From positions 310,001 through 374,000 of the forward strand of contig NW_026089625.1 in NCBI RefSeq assembly GCF_024586455.1: a stretch of DNA of 64,000 nt. The letters are read 5' to 3'. Made by a program: the position numbers and the translations under genes. A model generated the notes under the pieces. It ran no database searches. It saw only the letters and a list, made by a program, of their open reading frames with translations, and was not told the origin of the DNA. This DNA comes from Bactrocera neohumeralis (lineage: Eukaryota > Arthropoda > Insecta > Diptera > Tephritidae). Below are positions 51,291-64,000 of the stretch, piece after piece; within the stretch, counting starts at the first letter, position 1; every line of letters begins with the position of its first letter.

Positions 51291-54200
51291 TGTTTGAATA
51301 CAAAATTTGTTGAGTTCACAATACAAAAAAATGCTGCTTGTCTTCATATGATATACTTACATACATATGTATGTGTGTATAGTTTAAACTTGCATATTAT
51401 AGCAACTTCAATATTTTCCCATAAAATTCTGAAACAGATACTACATACTTATAAACTCTGCTATTGCTTTTCGAACTTGTGAAGGCCAAGCAATGCAAAG
51501 GCAACGCTTAAAGTACATTCATGAACACGGATCCCTTTGCATGGCCACTACGCGCGAAGGTACTATAAAGAACCTCATAAATGTTCTGCAACTACCAACT
51601 GTAGTGCTTGCCAATTTAATAGCGTAAATGTACGTATGTATGTACAGACATATGTATATCTGTGAATATTTTTCTGCGTATGATCTGTTGCTTCGTGAAC
51701 TTTATTGCCTTGCTTTAATTTGTTCGTTGCAGTCAACAACCGCACAGTCGGCAGATAATAACAATAAAAACAAACATTACGCAAAATAGTGAAACATATT
51801 AACTTGACACACGGTCGCTTTGGATGTCTTCGCTGCTGTTGGTTGACCTTAAAGAAATCACTTATTAACATTACACCGCGACAAGGTTTACTTTATGAGT
51901 GTCGCTTGGCGGTTGGTTGTCAAGCTATCGTAAAGGCCTACCAGCGTAGGCTCCGCGGCTTCAGAGGGCGCTTGACGACAAGGCAGTTTGTGCATTTATG
52001 CAGCTTTTAATCACAAGCTTATGTACACAAAATATCTGTGGCAATGTTTTTGTAGTTCGCCTCTTTGCGGCGCTTTATTGAGGAGCATTCGGCTTCGGTT
52101 GGTAGACTGCTTGCTCAGTTTGTTAGCGGTTTTAATACGACTTGCGATGTGTTAGCCTTGCTTTAAGGTAATTGTTGAAGGTTTTCCAAGGTTTTTGAAA
52201 AAAAAAACTGAAATGAAAATACCGGCAGGTTTTTCGCCATGAATGTATGCTTTTTTATTGATTTTTACTGAATATGTTTTATGAGGCTAGTTGTCCACCA
52301 CGTTTTTCTGTTTGCCTGTATCGCATAGAATAGCTGCGGCGCTAATCCAGCGTGGCTAGATTAACTAGCCGCAATGCGGTAGCGAATTAGTAAAGAAACT
52401 GTGAACAGTGGGGCTACACACACATGCTACATACGGAAGTAGCGGCAGAAACTTCTAAACAAGCATAATCAGAAGTTCTACAAAATGGTTCTTAGATTCA
52501 CGCTTATTATATACGTTTCATTTCCTTTGACGAATTCTAAACAACAAAAGAATACCCCTAGTTATCACATAGCGCTGCAGCCCAACAAACTACTTTACCT
52601 ACCAAGGCTTCGTAGTATAAGGTGTGTGTGGAAGCCAAAGCTGATTAGTTTTTTGTACTATTTCAACCAGGCGAGCAGAGTGCGCTCATCAGCAACGCAC
52701 AGATTTTCGAATGGGTCGGACAATAATCATTACCCTGCATACAAATAAATATATTTTTAAATTTATACATATTTACATGCCTTCATACACACATAATACG
52801 GAAACAGCTATGCCGGTAAGCTCATAGTAACAACAGTTTAATGAAAACAACATTTAAACAAAAAATTTATAAACACAGACATGCATACATACACATACAT
52901 ATGTACATACATATGTGCGTGCACTGCTGTCGTCGGCAAGGTTTAAAATCAAAGGTGAAGTCCGACATAAACTCGAAGCGAAAGAAATCACAACAATAAT
53001 GTCAATAAAGCGCGTCAACGTAAATTCGAGTACTGTTGTTGTTGCCAAGACAATTCGTTCAACGAGTCCAAACTTTGAAGGTCAAGTATAAGCAGTTTCG
53101 TGGTCGACATAAAAGTAATAACCACACGCGAAAATAAACCAAAAATATTAATAATAAAAGGCTAGTATTAATCGACACGAACAACGTTACTGCACGAAAT
53201 GAGCATATGAATAAACACCCTGTAGGGATTAAGTTTCGTGTTCTTACATTTATTTCCACGCTGATTCCATTTTGCCAGTTAGCGATCTTAGTTAATATAT
53301 AGTAAAACTATGGTATAATCTTTGTATGTAGACAGTCATAAGCGTTATAATAAAGCCAAGTTTAAACTCATTTTTTAAAGTTTTAAGAAAAAGGTTTCCA
53401 AATCCAAAACAATTAATAACTTTCGAATTATACAATTACCAGAAAAAAATATGTCATGTAAAATCGATTTTTTTTCAAAGCTATTCAAGAATATGTCTAC
53501 AAGAGGACTTTTCAAAAATCTAACTATTCTCGGAGATAGATACATATACATATGTATGTATGTATGTATTTTGCTGTTACGACAACCAAACTGGTATGGC
53601 CAGAACTGAAGCTTTAAACGCGTTTTTCGCCAAGCTTTCTTTTTCAAAACGATATCCACGATTTCGCAGGTTCTACTGGACCATTTTACCTGAAGTCTTT
53701 AGATAGATGTATAGACATTGTTCTTTATGGAATTTGGTATGTCTGGTACAATCCATATCCCCAAATTTCAATTTTTACTATTTTTCAAAAATTCGAAAGA
53801 CCCAAAAAACTGATGCAAAAATTGATTTTGGTTTCAGGCAGTCGCCATTTTGAGGAGAAAATTTAAATTTTCTGTATTTCCAGAAGGTTCCAGACATTGC
53901 GAAAATTTTTTGCATTAATTTTTTTGTTCAGGTTGTCAGGAGGTTTAAAATTGTGGGTATGGTCTGGTCCCTGTTTTTTTGTTGAGACCTTAGACTAGAA
54001 TATCTCTTTAAGGAAGAAAAAATACTTTGCTTGCTTTTTTAAAAACTCGGAGACAAACGATCTGATCACAACAAACAATCTTGTCTTTATTTTGTATAAA
54101 GTTCTCCTTACAATGACCTACCAAACTTTCTTATATTTTAAAAACACTGTATTTTGTTTTCTTAATTCTCACATCAAGTAGTAGGTATACCAAAAAAAAA

Positions 54201-57200
54201 CAAATTTACAAGATAAAAATAAAAAAACACAAAAACTTGGTTTTTTATAACATTCCTATTTTTATATTATTTCTTCTTTTATGTTTATTATTTTATTGTT
54301 CGTTTCCGATGGGTTTCTTGCTACAATGATCTTTTTGTTTTCAAACATTTTCTGTCTCTAAAATTTAAAAACAATTGATACTGTAGTTTTTTTGTTTAGT
54401 TCCAAAATACCGCCTTCTCTTGCTTGTTACGCTGGGTGTGCCGCTTAAATGGGCATACATACAAATAAAATACCTACACTGTTTATATTGTAAACATACC
54501 CAAATCCAATAACAAATGCGAACAAATGAGAAACCACACAAAACCAACGCCCAACACAAAGTGAACAGAGAAACTTTTCACCTGCTGGTCATAGCTGGGC
54601 GCCTATACAATCAGGTACAAAAAACCACTAGACTTCCTGTTAAATGCGAAAAGCGAAAGTGATTTTGGTCAAAACAGACAGACAGACAGACGCGATGGGT
54701 GAAAATTAATTTTAGCGAGTTCATTAAAAATTGGAGCACTGGGTTTCGAAGAGACGTCTACGCGCCAAATATCACATGAAAATACAAACATACATACATA
54801 CTTATGAAATATATGAAGCAAACAAGTGAGCGATCATGCACGATCTGTCTCGGATAAGACGAAAAAGTTGTCTTTTCTCGCCGTGACCTACTTAGTTTCT
54901 TTAAAGAGCTTTCGTTGCTCGCGTCATATAAAATCATAACCTTTACGTACTTATGTGTACATTGTTGTTGTGCCGTTTTGAAGCACACGCAGTTAACCAA
55001 AAAACTCACCACAAAATACTAACAACATTTTCGGTATGTCTGTGTGAAGTGCTTCATGCGTACAGCAACAAAGTACGGCAAAGTGTTTTCACGCCATAAG
55101 ATATAAATTTCTTTTCATTAGCTTTTTACGCGGCGTTGATTTTGGAGGTTTTTTGGGAGGGAACTAAAAGTGTAAATTGTAGGATGCCGTTCATCAGCGG
55201 TCGCGCATTGCTGCGTTGCTGGTAGAAAAAGTTTACAAGTTTTTGTTATAAACAATTTAAAAATATTTATTTATAAGAGGTTAGTGAAGAAGGGGGGTTA
55301 GAGAGAAGGAAGAGTTTCTATTTTGTGAGGTTTCATATATTTTGTAGCGCTTTGCTAGCTGTGCACTATATTTACGTATGTACATATGTATAATTATTTC
55401 GATTGTAGGAAGAAATGTTTACATATTAGTTTTATAAATATTTAAAAAGCCGTGGACAGTATAATAATTTCTAGTTTAAGCTTTAATGTAACTCTAGCTG
55501 ACCTCGCAAAGCATACTACTCCCATTTACATACAAACACTAGTCGAACTTTAGTTTGTATCAAAACCGTTATTCTGTCATCAAGCAATCAGAAGTCGAGT
55601 AGACAGAAACCAAAAAAAGGTTGACTTTGGGTATAACTCCGCCAGTTATGTGGTTTATTTCAACAATTCTGTTATCAATGCTTCTGTGAATATCAGTACA
55701 GTGTAGCTACAACGGAACATAACACAATTATGTTATGTCTACTATGTTATACATATGTATGTAAATATTATAGGAAACACGATATTGTACAAACCACTCA
55801 TATTGGAAAAAAATTTGAGTTTTGGTTATAAAGTGGTTATATATTGGTTATAAAATGGTTATATCTGAAAATTTTATGCTACATACATACATATGTACAT
55901 ATACAAGTACAGTTAACTGTAAAACTTGGCAATGCCATCTTTCCTCTTTTTTAAAAGTACATATTATTGCCTTTTTTATTATGCAGAAGTGTAGTAACTT
56001 TTGAAATAACTAAATGAAAACTTTCAAAAAAAATTATACCATTGTTTCAAAGCAAAACCTTTGGTTCTATTTTATTGTCCGTAACTGTATGTAATATGAT
56101 GTAGTGAATCATAGGCAACAAAAACGCAATTTCGATTTTTTTGAAAATACTTTCTTTTGCTTTTTAGATGGCGATATATACATACATACATACATATGTA
56201 ATATATACATACATATATAAAGTATTATAAGATATGTTTATTCAACACTATGTCATAAGCAATATCTAATTTTTTACCCAACTTGATACATAAATATTTT
56301 TAACCAAGTCGCCTAACTATAATAACAACAGATTTTTTCGACACACAGTGAGATCACTAAGTCACTAAAAAAAATTGCTCAGCGCAGGCAATCTTATCTG
56401 GAGCCTAATGTAATTTCACTGCTCACTGATATGCTTTATTCCTCTTCCATTTCCCCACGCATAAATGCTGCCTTAATAACTGTACATAAGTATTTGTTGT
56501 TCTTTTTTCAAGAGTTCGTTGACTTTAAGTTCAATGCACCGTCATTTCACACATAGCAGGAAACAAAAACAATATGCTCCACACAACAACCAGCATGTCA
56601 CACTGAACTACAGCGAGATCGCCGAAAGTTGGTTTGGGGGTTCAATGAACCACACTCACAGCTGAGAAGCAGGTCAGCGCGATCACCGTTCGTGTATGCG
56701 TCTGTACGAACGTGCGTGTGAGCAGAAGAATGGTTGAGACAGAAACGAAAGGCCGTTGCGGCACGAGGGAATCAACGTACCATGTGAGAATATAGACATA
56801 AAACCGTGTGCATAGGGTTCTTGGTAATTAGGTAGGAAAACACGATTATATTTATAATATCTATATTATCAGTGTATCGGTTAGAGCTTATTACCACACT
56901 TTAAGCTAAATGAGTGCATGGAATTCGAACCAAATATCTGTCAAACCTAAATTGCAATTACAATGTAAAATGTCATAATTTTGAGATTGTATGAATAGTA
57001 CAATAACCCTATCCGCTCATAAATACAGTTTTCAGGTCATATAAAATTTTTTAAAATATTAGGTATTTTATAGCCGAATAAATAGTCATCGTCAAAGCGA
57101 TGACTTTTAAGTGTCAAGTTTAGACCAGTTCCAAGCTAGTACATTTCCTACAGGGCGTGTGTATACCTACACATAACTCTGGGCAATTAACATGATATTT

Positions 57201-59559
57201 CCCTAACATTATGTGCTGTTGTTGCATTCCTTGTGGACAATGTGTTCACGACACCGACCGCTATAATATTTCGGCAATGCAGAGTGATGATCTGCTAAAT
57301 TCTGAGTGCCTGGTTGAAACATTGCTCGCATGATTTTTCTTTCATTAGCCAGGCGTACACTAATTTGTACCCGGTAATCAAACCTTAAGTTGTTGGCAAG
57401 TCGCTCAGTGTACATGGTTCCTTTACACCCTTCGTTAAATAACTCAAAGCGAAGCAATGCGAAGACATCGACACACTTTCGCGCTTTCGAATGAGTTTTG
57501 AGTTTGAAAATACCAACGTTTTGTGTGCTGTGACCTTTAAGTGACCATCAGAAAACCTTGAATCGCTTACAGAAATCGGGACAGTGTCAGTAATCGAGAT
57601 CACTCGTACAAATGCATTCCAAGCGGCCATTGCATTCATGCTCTCTACACATAGTCACAATGATCTTGACTTCGATGCTCAGGGACGATGTGCCACTTAG
57701 CGTGCGTTCAACTTACGCTTAACTAAACTGTTCGTTGTTGTTGTTGCGTTGATCGAGTAAATTCACTCTCGCTTTCAGTGCAAAAATCGATAGCGTTCTT
57801 TGAATAAGCAGCAGGCAAACAGAAGCGGAGTGCAAGCGGTGCTGAGAAAGCCAAAATCTTATGTTACGCACATGCCCACAATTAAACGTATGCACGAACG
57901 CTGTGAACAAAAATTAAAAAAGTGCTACCACACTCGCAAATTGTTGGCATGATCGCTAAATGAAGGCTACCTACCCCTGCTATAACTTCTGTCCGACTGT
58001 TTATTGAAAGTAAGGTTTGCGATCATGGTGGTGCTGCTAAGTGTCTCTCTCATATATACTGTTCATAGTTACCAACCACCACCACTAACCGCAATAAAAT
58101 AAACCACGAGGTTGCTTTCCACCTAATTCACTCCCTTCTGGCATTCACATCATCCACCATTTCAGGATCACTTTCGATTTTTAAAATGATCAATAATATT
58201 CGGTCACTAAATACCCGGCGACCAGCAGCGGCAGCACAGCAACTGTTGACTGCTTGTCGCTCTGCGTTTTTAAATTGATATTGAGTTCAAAAATTACAGT
58301 ATATGTATGTACATGTATATAAAATGTATGTATGAATGGAGAAGTTCGTTTCTCTTTTTGTGAATAGCATTGCTTGTTTTCTGTTTACTTGACAAGCACG
58401 ATAAGGCGGGCGAAAAAAGGGCTACAAATGAACTCGATGAAAATTAAATTTTGATACAACAGCGTGAGTTTTTAAATTCACACAAAGATTTTTTACATGG
58501 TGGAATAGAGTATAGCTAATTTTTATAAATTTTAATCTTAATATTTTTTTGATTTTAATGTTAATATTCAGCTGCATTATTCGATATTCTTAGAAGAAAG
58601 TGTTATAATGAGTGTGTGTAATAACAGCTTGCTTAAAAGCTTAGTAAACATTTTCATCATTCCAATAGAACTCCGGCAGTGTGTGAAAATTAAGCGATTG
58701 TTTGGTAACTAAGAACTCAACAATATATCAAAATTTTCGCTGGCTTTCCGATTAGCTTATGTAACTTTCTTAGCGTCTGTTGTGATCGTTAAAAGTTAAA
58801 ATTGAAGTGGCATTCCTGATTTCTTTCCAACACCAAAAATGTACAGTTTCTTATAATAATTTATAAATTGTTTATAACAAAAAATTATAAACTTTTTGTA
58901 CCAGCAACGCAGCAATGCACGACACAAGATCATAGCATACAAATTTGGAAGTGAATTCGTCTACTTTCATCTATAGCCGATCATAGCTACACGTATGTAT
59001 ATTATTGTTGTTGTATTCCCCAAAAGTTTGTGTTGTTGCACTCTTCACCTTGAATGCAGTGCAAGGCAACATGCAAAGCGTCATAAGTGTTTACTTTTTG
59101 TTTAGCAACTGTTTAACAGTTTTTATCTTAGTTATTAACCAAATGATACCCAAATAATACCGAAATGTGTACCCAAATGATACCAAATTTCAAACAACGT
59201 CAATGACATGCGCTTTTTTTAGTTTTCGACACTGATATACGGCGTCCAGAACATATTGTAGAGTTCAGACTGTTTGAAAATTGACTCAGTCACTCACCGA
59301 TAACATTGCCCTTGACGCATTTGGGATCGCACAGAAATGCCTCGGTGTTTTGGCTTTCTATTGCGACTAGGGTGTCATACATTCACTCTCGATTTCGTAG
59401 GAAGCCTGTTGGTATTTTGTACCCAATTGTATAGGCGTTCAGAACCGGCAAGTACGTGTTATTTTATCGTAACTTTGCAGTTAAGAGCTTTCGGATAAAA
59501 TTTACGTAGGTATGAATGTTCGTCTAATTGTGTAGCCGTACGTATTTAGCTGGGTGTGT
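51291..59559. other. Long non-coding stretch, no gene recognised
   Basis: No transposon protein or splice-consistent exon was found in these 8.3 kb. It is rich in TACATATGTA-type motifs (51360, 51640, 52890, 53550, 55380, 55880, 56190, 58310). The part 53660-53990 has a repeat-like character (TTTCAATTTTTACTATTTTT and GGTTTCAGGCAGTCGCC) without a second copy here. The missing Beat 5' exon and promoter could lie in this stretch. The frames at 57209-57639 lack any recognised family. Confidence 0.45.
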
Positions 59560-60420
59560 CGACAAATTAATTATGTCGAGCTGAGTCGATTTAATATTTT
59601 TCATACCAGTTTTTAAGATATCGTTTTGAAATTTTGCAAACGTCATTTTCTACCTCAACAGGGCATATTAAGTTTGTCACTAAGTTTGTAACAACCAAAA
59701 GGCAACGTTGGAAACCCTAGAAAGAACATACATACATACTAGTGGATCCTGGCACGCGTTGCTGTGGCTGTGTGGTAAAAATATTATTTACGAATAAACG
59801 CGAAAACTTTTTTGGCGGTATAAGAATCCAAGGGATTGTACTTGAGGCAAATAAATTTCATTTGAAAAAATAACGAAGTTAAGGCTGCTTTTTCAATATC
59901 TGGTTACCAGCCTTTATGTCCAGGGCATCCATTTAATAGAGCTTCCATCGTATTCCATCGAACTGGATATGGTGTACTAAATTTTGCTAAAATCGGTTCA
60001 GTAGTTTAGGCGTCCATCGCGGACAAACAACGTGACACGTAATTTTTATATGCATATAAAGATAAAGATATTATGGCAATTTTGCAATCTGCAAAGAAAA
60101 TGGTGAGCTCGGATCACTATGACATACTACATATGTATGTATGTACGTATGTATAGTTGTCATACAAACTGGCCGACAAAGCTCATTTGGAATAATTTTT
60201 TTTATTTCCACAGGCATCTTGACGAAATTTGGCCCAAAATTAGTAGAAATTGTTGCAATCGAACCACATAGCATATGCTGTCATATAATTTGACCGATTC
60301 AAATCAAGATAAAGGTCTTTTCATTCATTTCAATGCCATTAAAATATCATATATGAAGGGTATTAGTTTCAGTGCAGCCAACGTCAGCGATTTTGCTTGT
60401 TTTTCTTTTTTTTGTTATTT
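59560..60420 (+). repeat. Dispersed repeat B, copies 6/7, interrupted by a Helitron-like element
   Basis: GTCGAGCTGAGTCGATTTAA and TTTGAAATTTTGCAAACG are the start of one copy and GGCAACGTTGGAAACCCTAG the start of another. After the insertion (59739-60062) come GATCACTATGACATACTAC, TGTCATACAAACTGGCCGAC and the terminal TTTCAGTGCAGCCAACGTCA. Confidence 0.65.
59739..60062 (-). mobile_element. Helitron-like element, complete small copy, 324 bp
   Basis: On the minus strand it starts A|TC with TTTATATGCATATAAAAATT, continues CGTGTCACGTTGTTTGTCCG and CTACTGAACCGATTTTAGC, and ends GCGTGCCAGGATCCACTAG|T. These are the borders expected of a Helitron (no TIR, no target duplication). No coding capacity. 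Confidence 0.6.
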
Positions 60421-61933
60421 TTATCAAACATTTTAGAATGTTGTTCAATGGTTAATAAGGTGTTGGTAAAAATTTTAACAAAAATTCTATTTAGCATAAC
60501 ACATGAAAAAATTGAAATGTTAAAGAGAAGGTTCATATGAACAACAACTGCTCTTAAAAGCGGACCAACCGGTAAGATACATAAATGTAGAAAAATTTAG
60601 AATCAGTAAGTATTCAAATGTTTTCTTAAGGATAGTGTTAAATGATCAACACAATTATAGGTATACACTATTCACATATGCACTTAGAACGATTGAATGT
60701 ACATACATCATCTGATTTTCTGGTATAATAAAATATTAGGTGAGAATGTTGGTAAGTTCGTAGACTTATTTGTGTCTGCCAATCATGATGGCCTGCTACC
60801 AATAGTTTAAAATTGTACTGGACTTCCGTGGAAATTTTCAATTCTCCTAGAGGGGAGATACATACATAGATATCCCATTGGCGCCGATATCACAATAAAA
60901 CGGGTTCTTTTTCATGGCTAAGATACATATGTTTGCATATGCTCGTATATAAACATTTCATCGTACAAATAATTTTATCAGAATTCAAATGGGGGAAACT
61001 GGCTAACCAGGATTCGCAAATTTGGTTTATTAAAAACTCTTGACACAGCTTAATTTTTAAATAAACACAATTATACAATATGTAAAATGTAACACATATA
61101 CAACCTAACGTACAAATATTGTGAATGTGTGAAGATACTTATGTACAGGCATGTAGGTGTGTACATATGCATATATTTTGTTAGAATGATGTCATATTTT
61201 AGGGTGTTTAACACAAATGCTCGCACTGCTGATGAATTAGTCTTGCTGCTGTTAATTGCTGGGTGACTGATAAGTAAAGTCCGAAAATTCGGTACCATCA
61301 ACCAAAATGTCGACGACACATACATATGTATGTATGTGTATACCACACTTATACATATCACGTATAAGCTGGCTCCCCCACAAACAAAAGAAAAGGGCGC
61401 TGTGTAAAAATATAAAAAGCGATAATGAACAAACAAGCCTTTAAATATTTCTCCATAATTTCCCCTACTTTGTTAACGCGAGAAAAAAGCACAACAGACG
61501 GACTTTCTATATTCATTTCACAACCACATTTAAAAATTTAAATAAATTTTGTAAACAAAATTTTTAAACTTTTTAAACAGTTTGCCAATTTAATAGGCGC
61601 GCAGCAACGTAAAGTAGGAGCCAAGGCAATCAGTGAGCTGAGCGAGAAAATCTTTCAAGTGGGAAGCAGCCAAAAAAATACAAAAATAGCGTGCTGCTTG
61701 GTAAACAAAAAAGATTTACATATGTATGCTACATACGAGTAGGTATGCATATTTACGAAAAGCTGATTAAGCAACCAAAAATGTCAGAAGAAGCATACAA
61801 ACACAAAACGTGGAGGCACGACGTGTATAATATACGATTATGAGTAAGTCTACTCGATAGCAGTCAGTGTTTCTCCATACAGACGGACGAAAAATTTTAA
61901 TTTATTTACATAAATATGTACATATTGAACACA
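60421..61933. other. No gene seen
   Basis: AT-rich DNA with simple TACATA motifs (61320-61350). Frames at 60890-61436 are short and unrecognised. Confidence 0.45.
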
Positions 61934-62308
61934 CTACTGAACTGATTTTAGCAAAATTTACCACACTGTGTCCAGTTCGAACTAACTTAGAAGATAGAAT
62001 AGTAAGAGCCATTCATAAATAAAACATACAGCGAAAGCCTTATTAAATGGACGCTATATTAAGCGGACAACTCTATTACCTGGACAGAGGCTGGTAACCA
62101 GACATTGAGAAAGCAGCTTTAAATTCGTTATTTTTTCCCATAAAATTTATATGCATGAACATATTCAACATAAACCTCAAGTACAATCCCTTGGATTCTT
62201 TTACCGACAAAAACGTTTTGCCTTTATTTGTAATTTTCACTTAATATTTTTTTATATGAATAATAGTATAAAATGTATACCACAGCAACGCGTGACCGGA
62301 TCCACTAG
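61934..62308 (+). mobile_element. Helitron-like element, 5'-truncated inverted copy
   Basis: The plus strand shows CTGATTTTAGCAAAATTTA, GGCTGGTAACCAGACATTGA, CAAGTACAATCCCTTGGATT and GCAACGCGTGACCGGATCC, then ACTAG followed by T. In order and sequence it matches the complement of 59739-60062, so the two lie as inverted copies 1.9 kb apart. The first ~60 bp are missing. Confidence 0.65.
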
Positions 62309-64000
62309 TAATAATATAATAAAGCCTCAATAATTAGTACTTCGTTGGAGGGCTGTTGGATATTAAAGTTGGGCAGCTCCTAAGCACCACCAACATTTCC
62401 CGAGAGGAACGGCTCTCCACACCTCCTTCACAACTCACCCTAACGGCTAAGTATTGGTCGGGTTCTCTCTCCCTACAACTTCAATAGCTTCTAATATAAT
62501 GGACCATTACCGCTGGTTTTTCCACCTGTATATTATACCGGCGGAGAAATATATCTGGGATCAAGTGAAGCATTTTCCGACACTCGTACATACTTTCGGA
62601 GACTTCGATTAAGCAAATTGACCTCAGGTCTGCACATGCCGGGGTTGAAGTAGTGGCTCCTTTCTTGGTTTAGCATTTTTCTTATTCTGGACGAGGTAAC
62701 ACTAACACTTAACTCATCTTTAGTTTTTTTAAGAAATAAAAGAACCTTTATCGGGCAAAAACTACAATTTTCCTCAACTGTGATCGCAGAAGAGCCTATT
62801 TTCGTTAATTTTTTTGGTCAATTTTCTTGCATTCGCAACTATTTCGGCAGAACTTCCGCACTGAATCATTTTTTTTAAACAATTTTTTGATGAGTTTTCT
62901 TTCTGAAGAGTGAGTAGAAGAGCGATATATTTACTAAAAAACTATGGAATCAGTAATCCTATGTAACTGCTTCCCTTGCCCTATTATTTTAAATCACAGC
63001 AAAAAACCACACTGTAGCACAAAAAACAATGAGTGTGGTAATTTTTACAAGAATCAATTTGGAATATTTAACAAAAAATTGCAATGAAATGAAAACGAAA
63101 TGGAAATATTTAAATGACAAGAATATTTTAAGTGTAAAAATAACATTATCCTAATTTCCAAAAGTCACTGCTGTTATTTCGAACATAGTTGTACATCCAT
63201 ATATGAGTGGATAGATATGATTTTTATTTATTCGATATTGTTTGTGATCATTTCAAAGTGACCATCTTAATGATTTCTTTTGCTCATAGCCTCAGGTCAG
63301 ATCTGTTTTGATGTCAAAAACACAATCGAAGGTTTGACACTGCCAGCCATAGGTGTCGAACTGATTACAAAGCATTCACATACATACATACTTACATATA
63401 CCCATACGTAAGCCTCTACTGTTTTGTTACGCTCACCGCTCGTTGTTTTCGCTAGACGCCCACATTTTGCTGTATTTGTTGTACCTTAATGTTGTTGGCA
63501 TACATGTAAGTATGTCACTGGGTTGCGCTACATACGCCGCTATTTAATTTATCATTAGCGACGGCGTCAAGTGCACATGCACTCAAAGTCAACAACGACG
63601 TCGGCACAGAGCACACGAGCTTTGACAGCCAATGCGTTTAATTTATTTACAAAGCAATTGCCAATGGCATTTCATGTTAAACGTTCAAGCTTAATAAACG
63701 CTATATACTGACTTATGTGCATATGCACATCTTCTACATAGTGTGTATACTCGTATACATATATGTACATATGTTTGTATTTACATGCATAAATATGTAC
63801 ATACCTATGTTATTGTTGCGCTTAAGTAATTGTACGTATGTATATAGCAACTAAGCTCTTGGGTCTGCATTTTCCCTTATTGTTTTTGTATTCAAGTGTT
63901 GATTATTTATAAATATGATGAACAGAAAATGTATATACATACATATGTACATATGTAGGTCTGTCGGCATATACAAAGCGATTAATTTTTTATTTTGCTC
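62309..64000. other. No gene seen
   Basis: The stretch 62340-62700 is less AT-rich (GGGCAGCTCCTAAGCACC, CCCGAGAGGAACGGCTCTC) and looks like part of an unidentified element adjoining the Helitron-like copy. Beyond that it is AT-rich, with dense TACATATGTA motifs at 63390, 63730-63790 and 63930-63960. Confidence 0.4.

Noticed and set aside
54990..55012. MLLVFC followed by GTGAGT on the minus strand as the Beat signal-peptide exon
   Set aside because: The phase fits, but six residues are far too short for a signal peptide and no Met with a longer leader lies in frame upstream.
57209..57639. Two adjacent minus frames as a split gene
   Set aside because: The frames do not join sensibly and no known motif is present.

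Overview
This window looks like nuclear DNA of a higher fly, most likely a tephritid fruit fly. That is inferred from the AT-rich base composition, the dense dispersed TACATATGTA-type motifs, and dispersed repeats and mariner families of a kind I associate with Bactrocera-type genomes. Nothing bacterial or organellar was seen. Almost every open reading frame here is either a shadow or a broken transposon.

The only confident host gene is on the minus strand: six exons between 47912 and 30765 that splice in phase into about 360 residues of a Beaten path (Beat) family two-Ig-domain axon-guidance protein. The first, signal-peptide exon is not identified and may lie upstream of 47912 or beyond the window. 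Introns of about 5.2, 4.1 and 6.6 kb alternate with introns of 104 and 78 bp, and the three long introns are packed with mobile elements.

Layout: 1-770 LINE remnant; 3407-4294 Helitron-like element enclosing an irritans-type mariner remnant; 4454-5085 unknown repeat-like ORF and dispersed repeat A; 6830-7143 repeat B; 8005-9048 mariner; 10262-11112 LINE pieces; 11.1-15.0 kb unexplained, repeat-poor DNA; 15015-16105 mariner plus R1-like LINE; 18345-19816 repeat B plus mariner; 21183-21975 Tc1/mariner-superfamily element; 22.2-26.5 kb small TE fragments; 28.4-29.3 kb Tc1 pseudogene; 30765-47912 Beat gene with nested transposons in its introns; 48-64 kb mostly non-coding with mariner fragments, repeats A and B, and two inverted Helitron-like copies.

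The most informative structures are a 307-bp foldback MITE with an 8-bp target duplication about 160 bp from a Beat exon, several datable nested insertions (LINE tail in mariner, mariner in LINE, mariner in repeat B), and repeated association of mariners with one dispersed repeat family. No new enzymatic or defence system was recognised.
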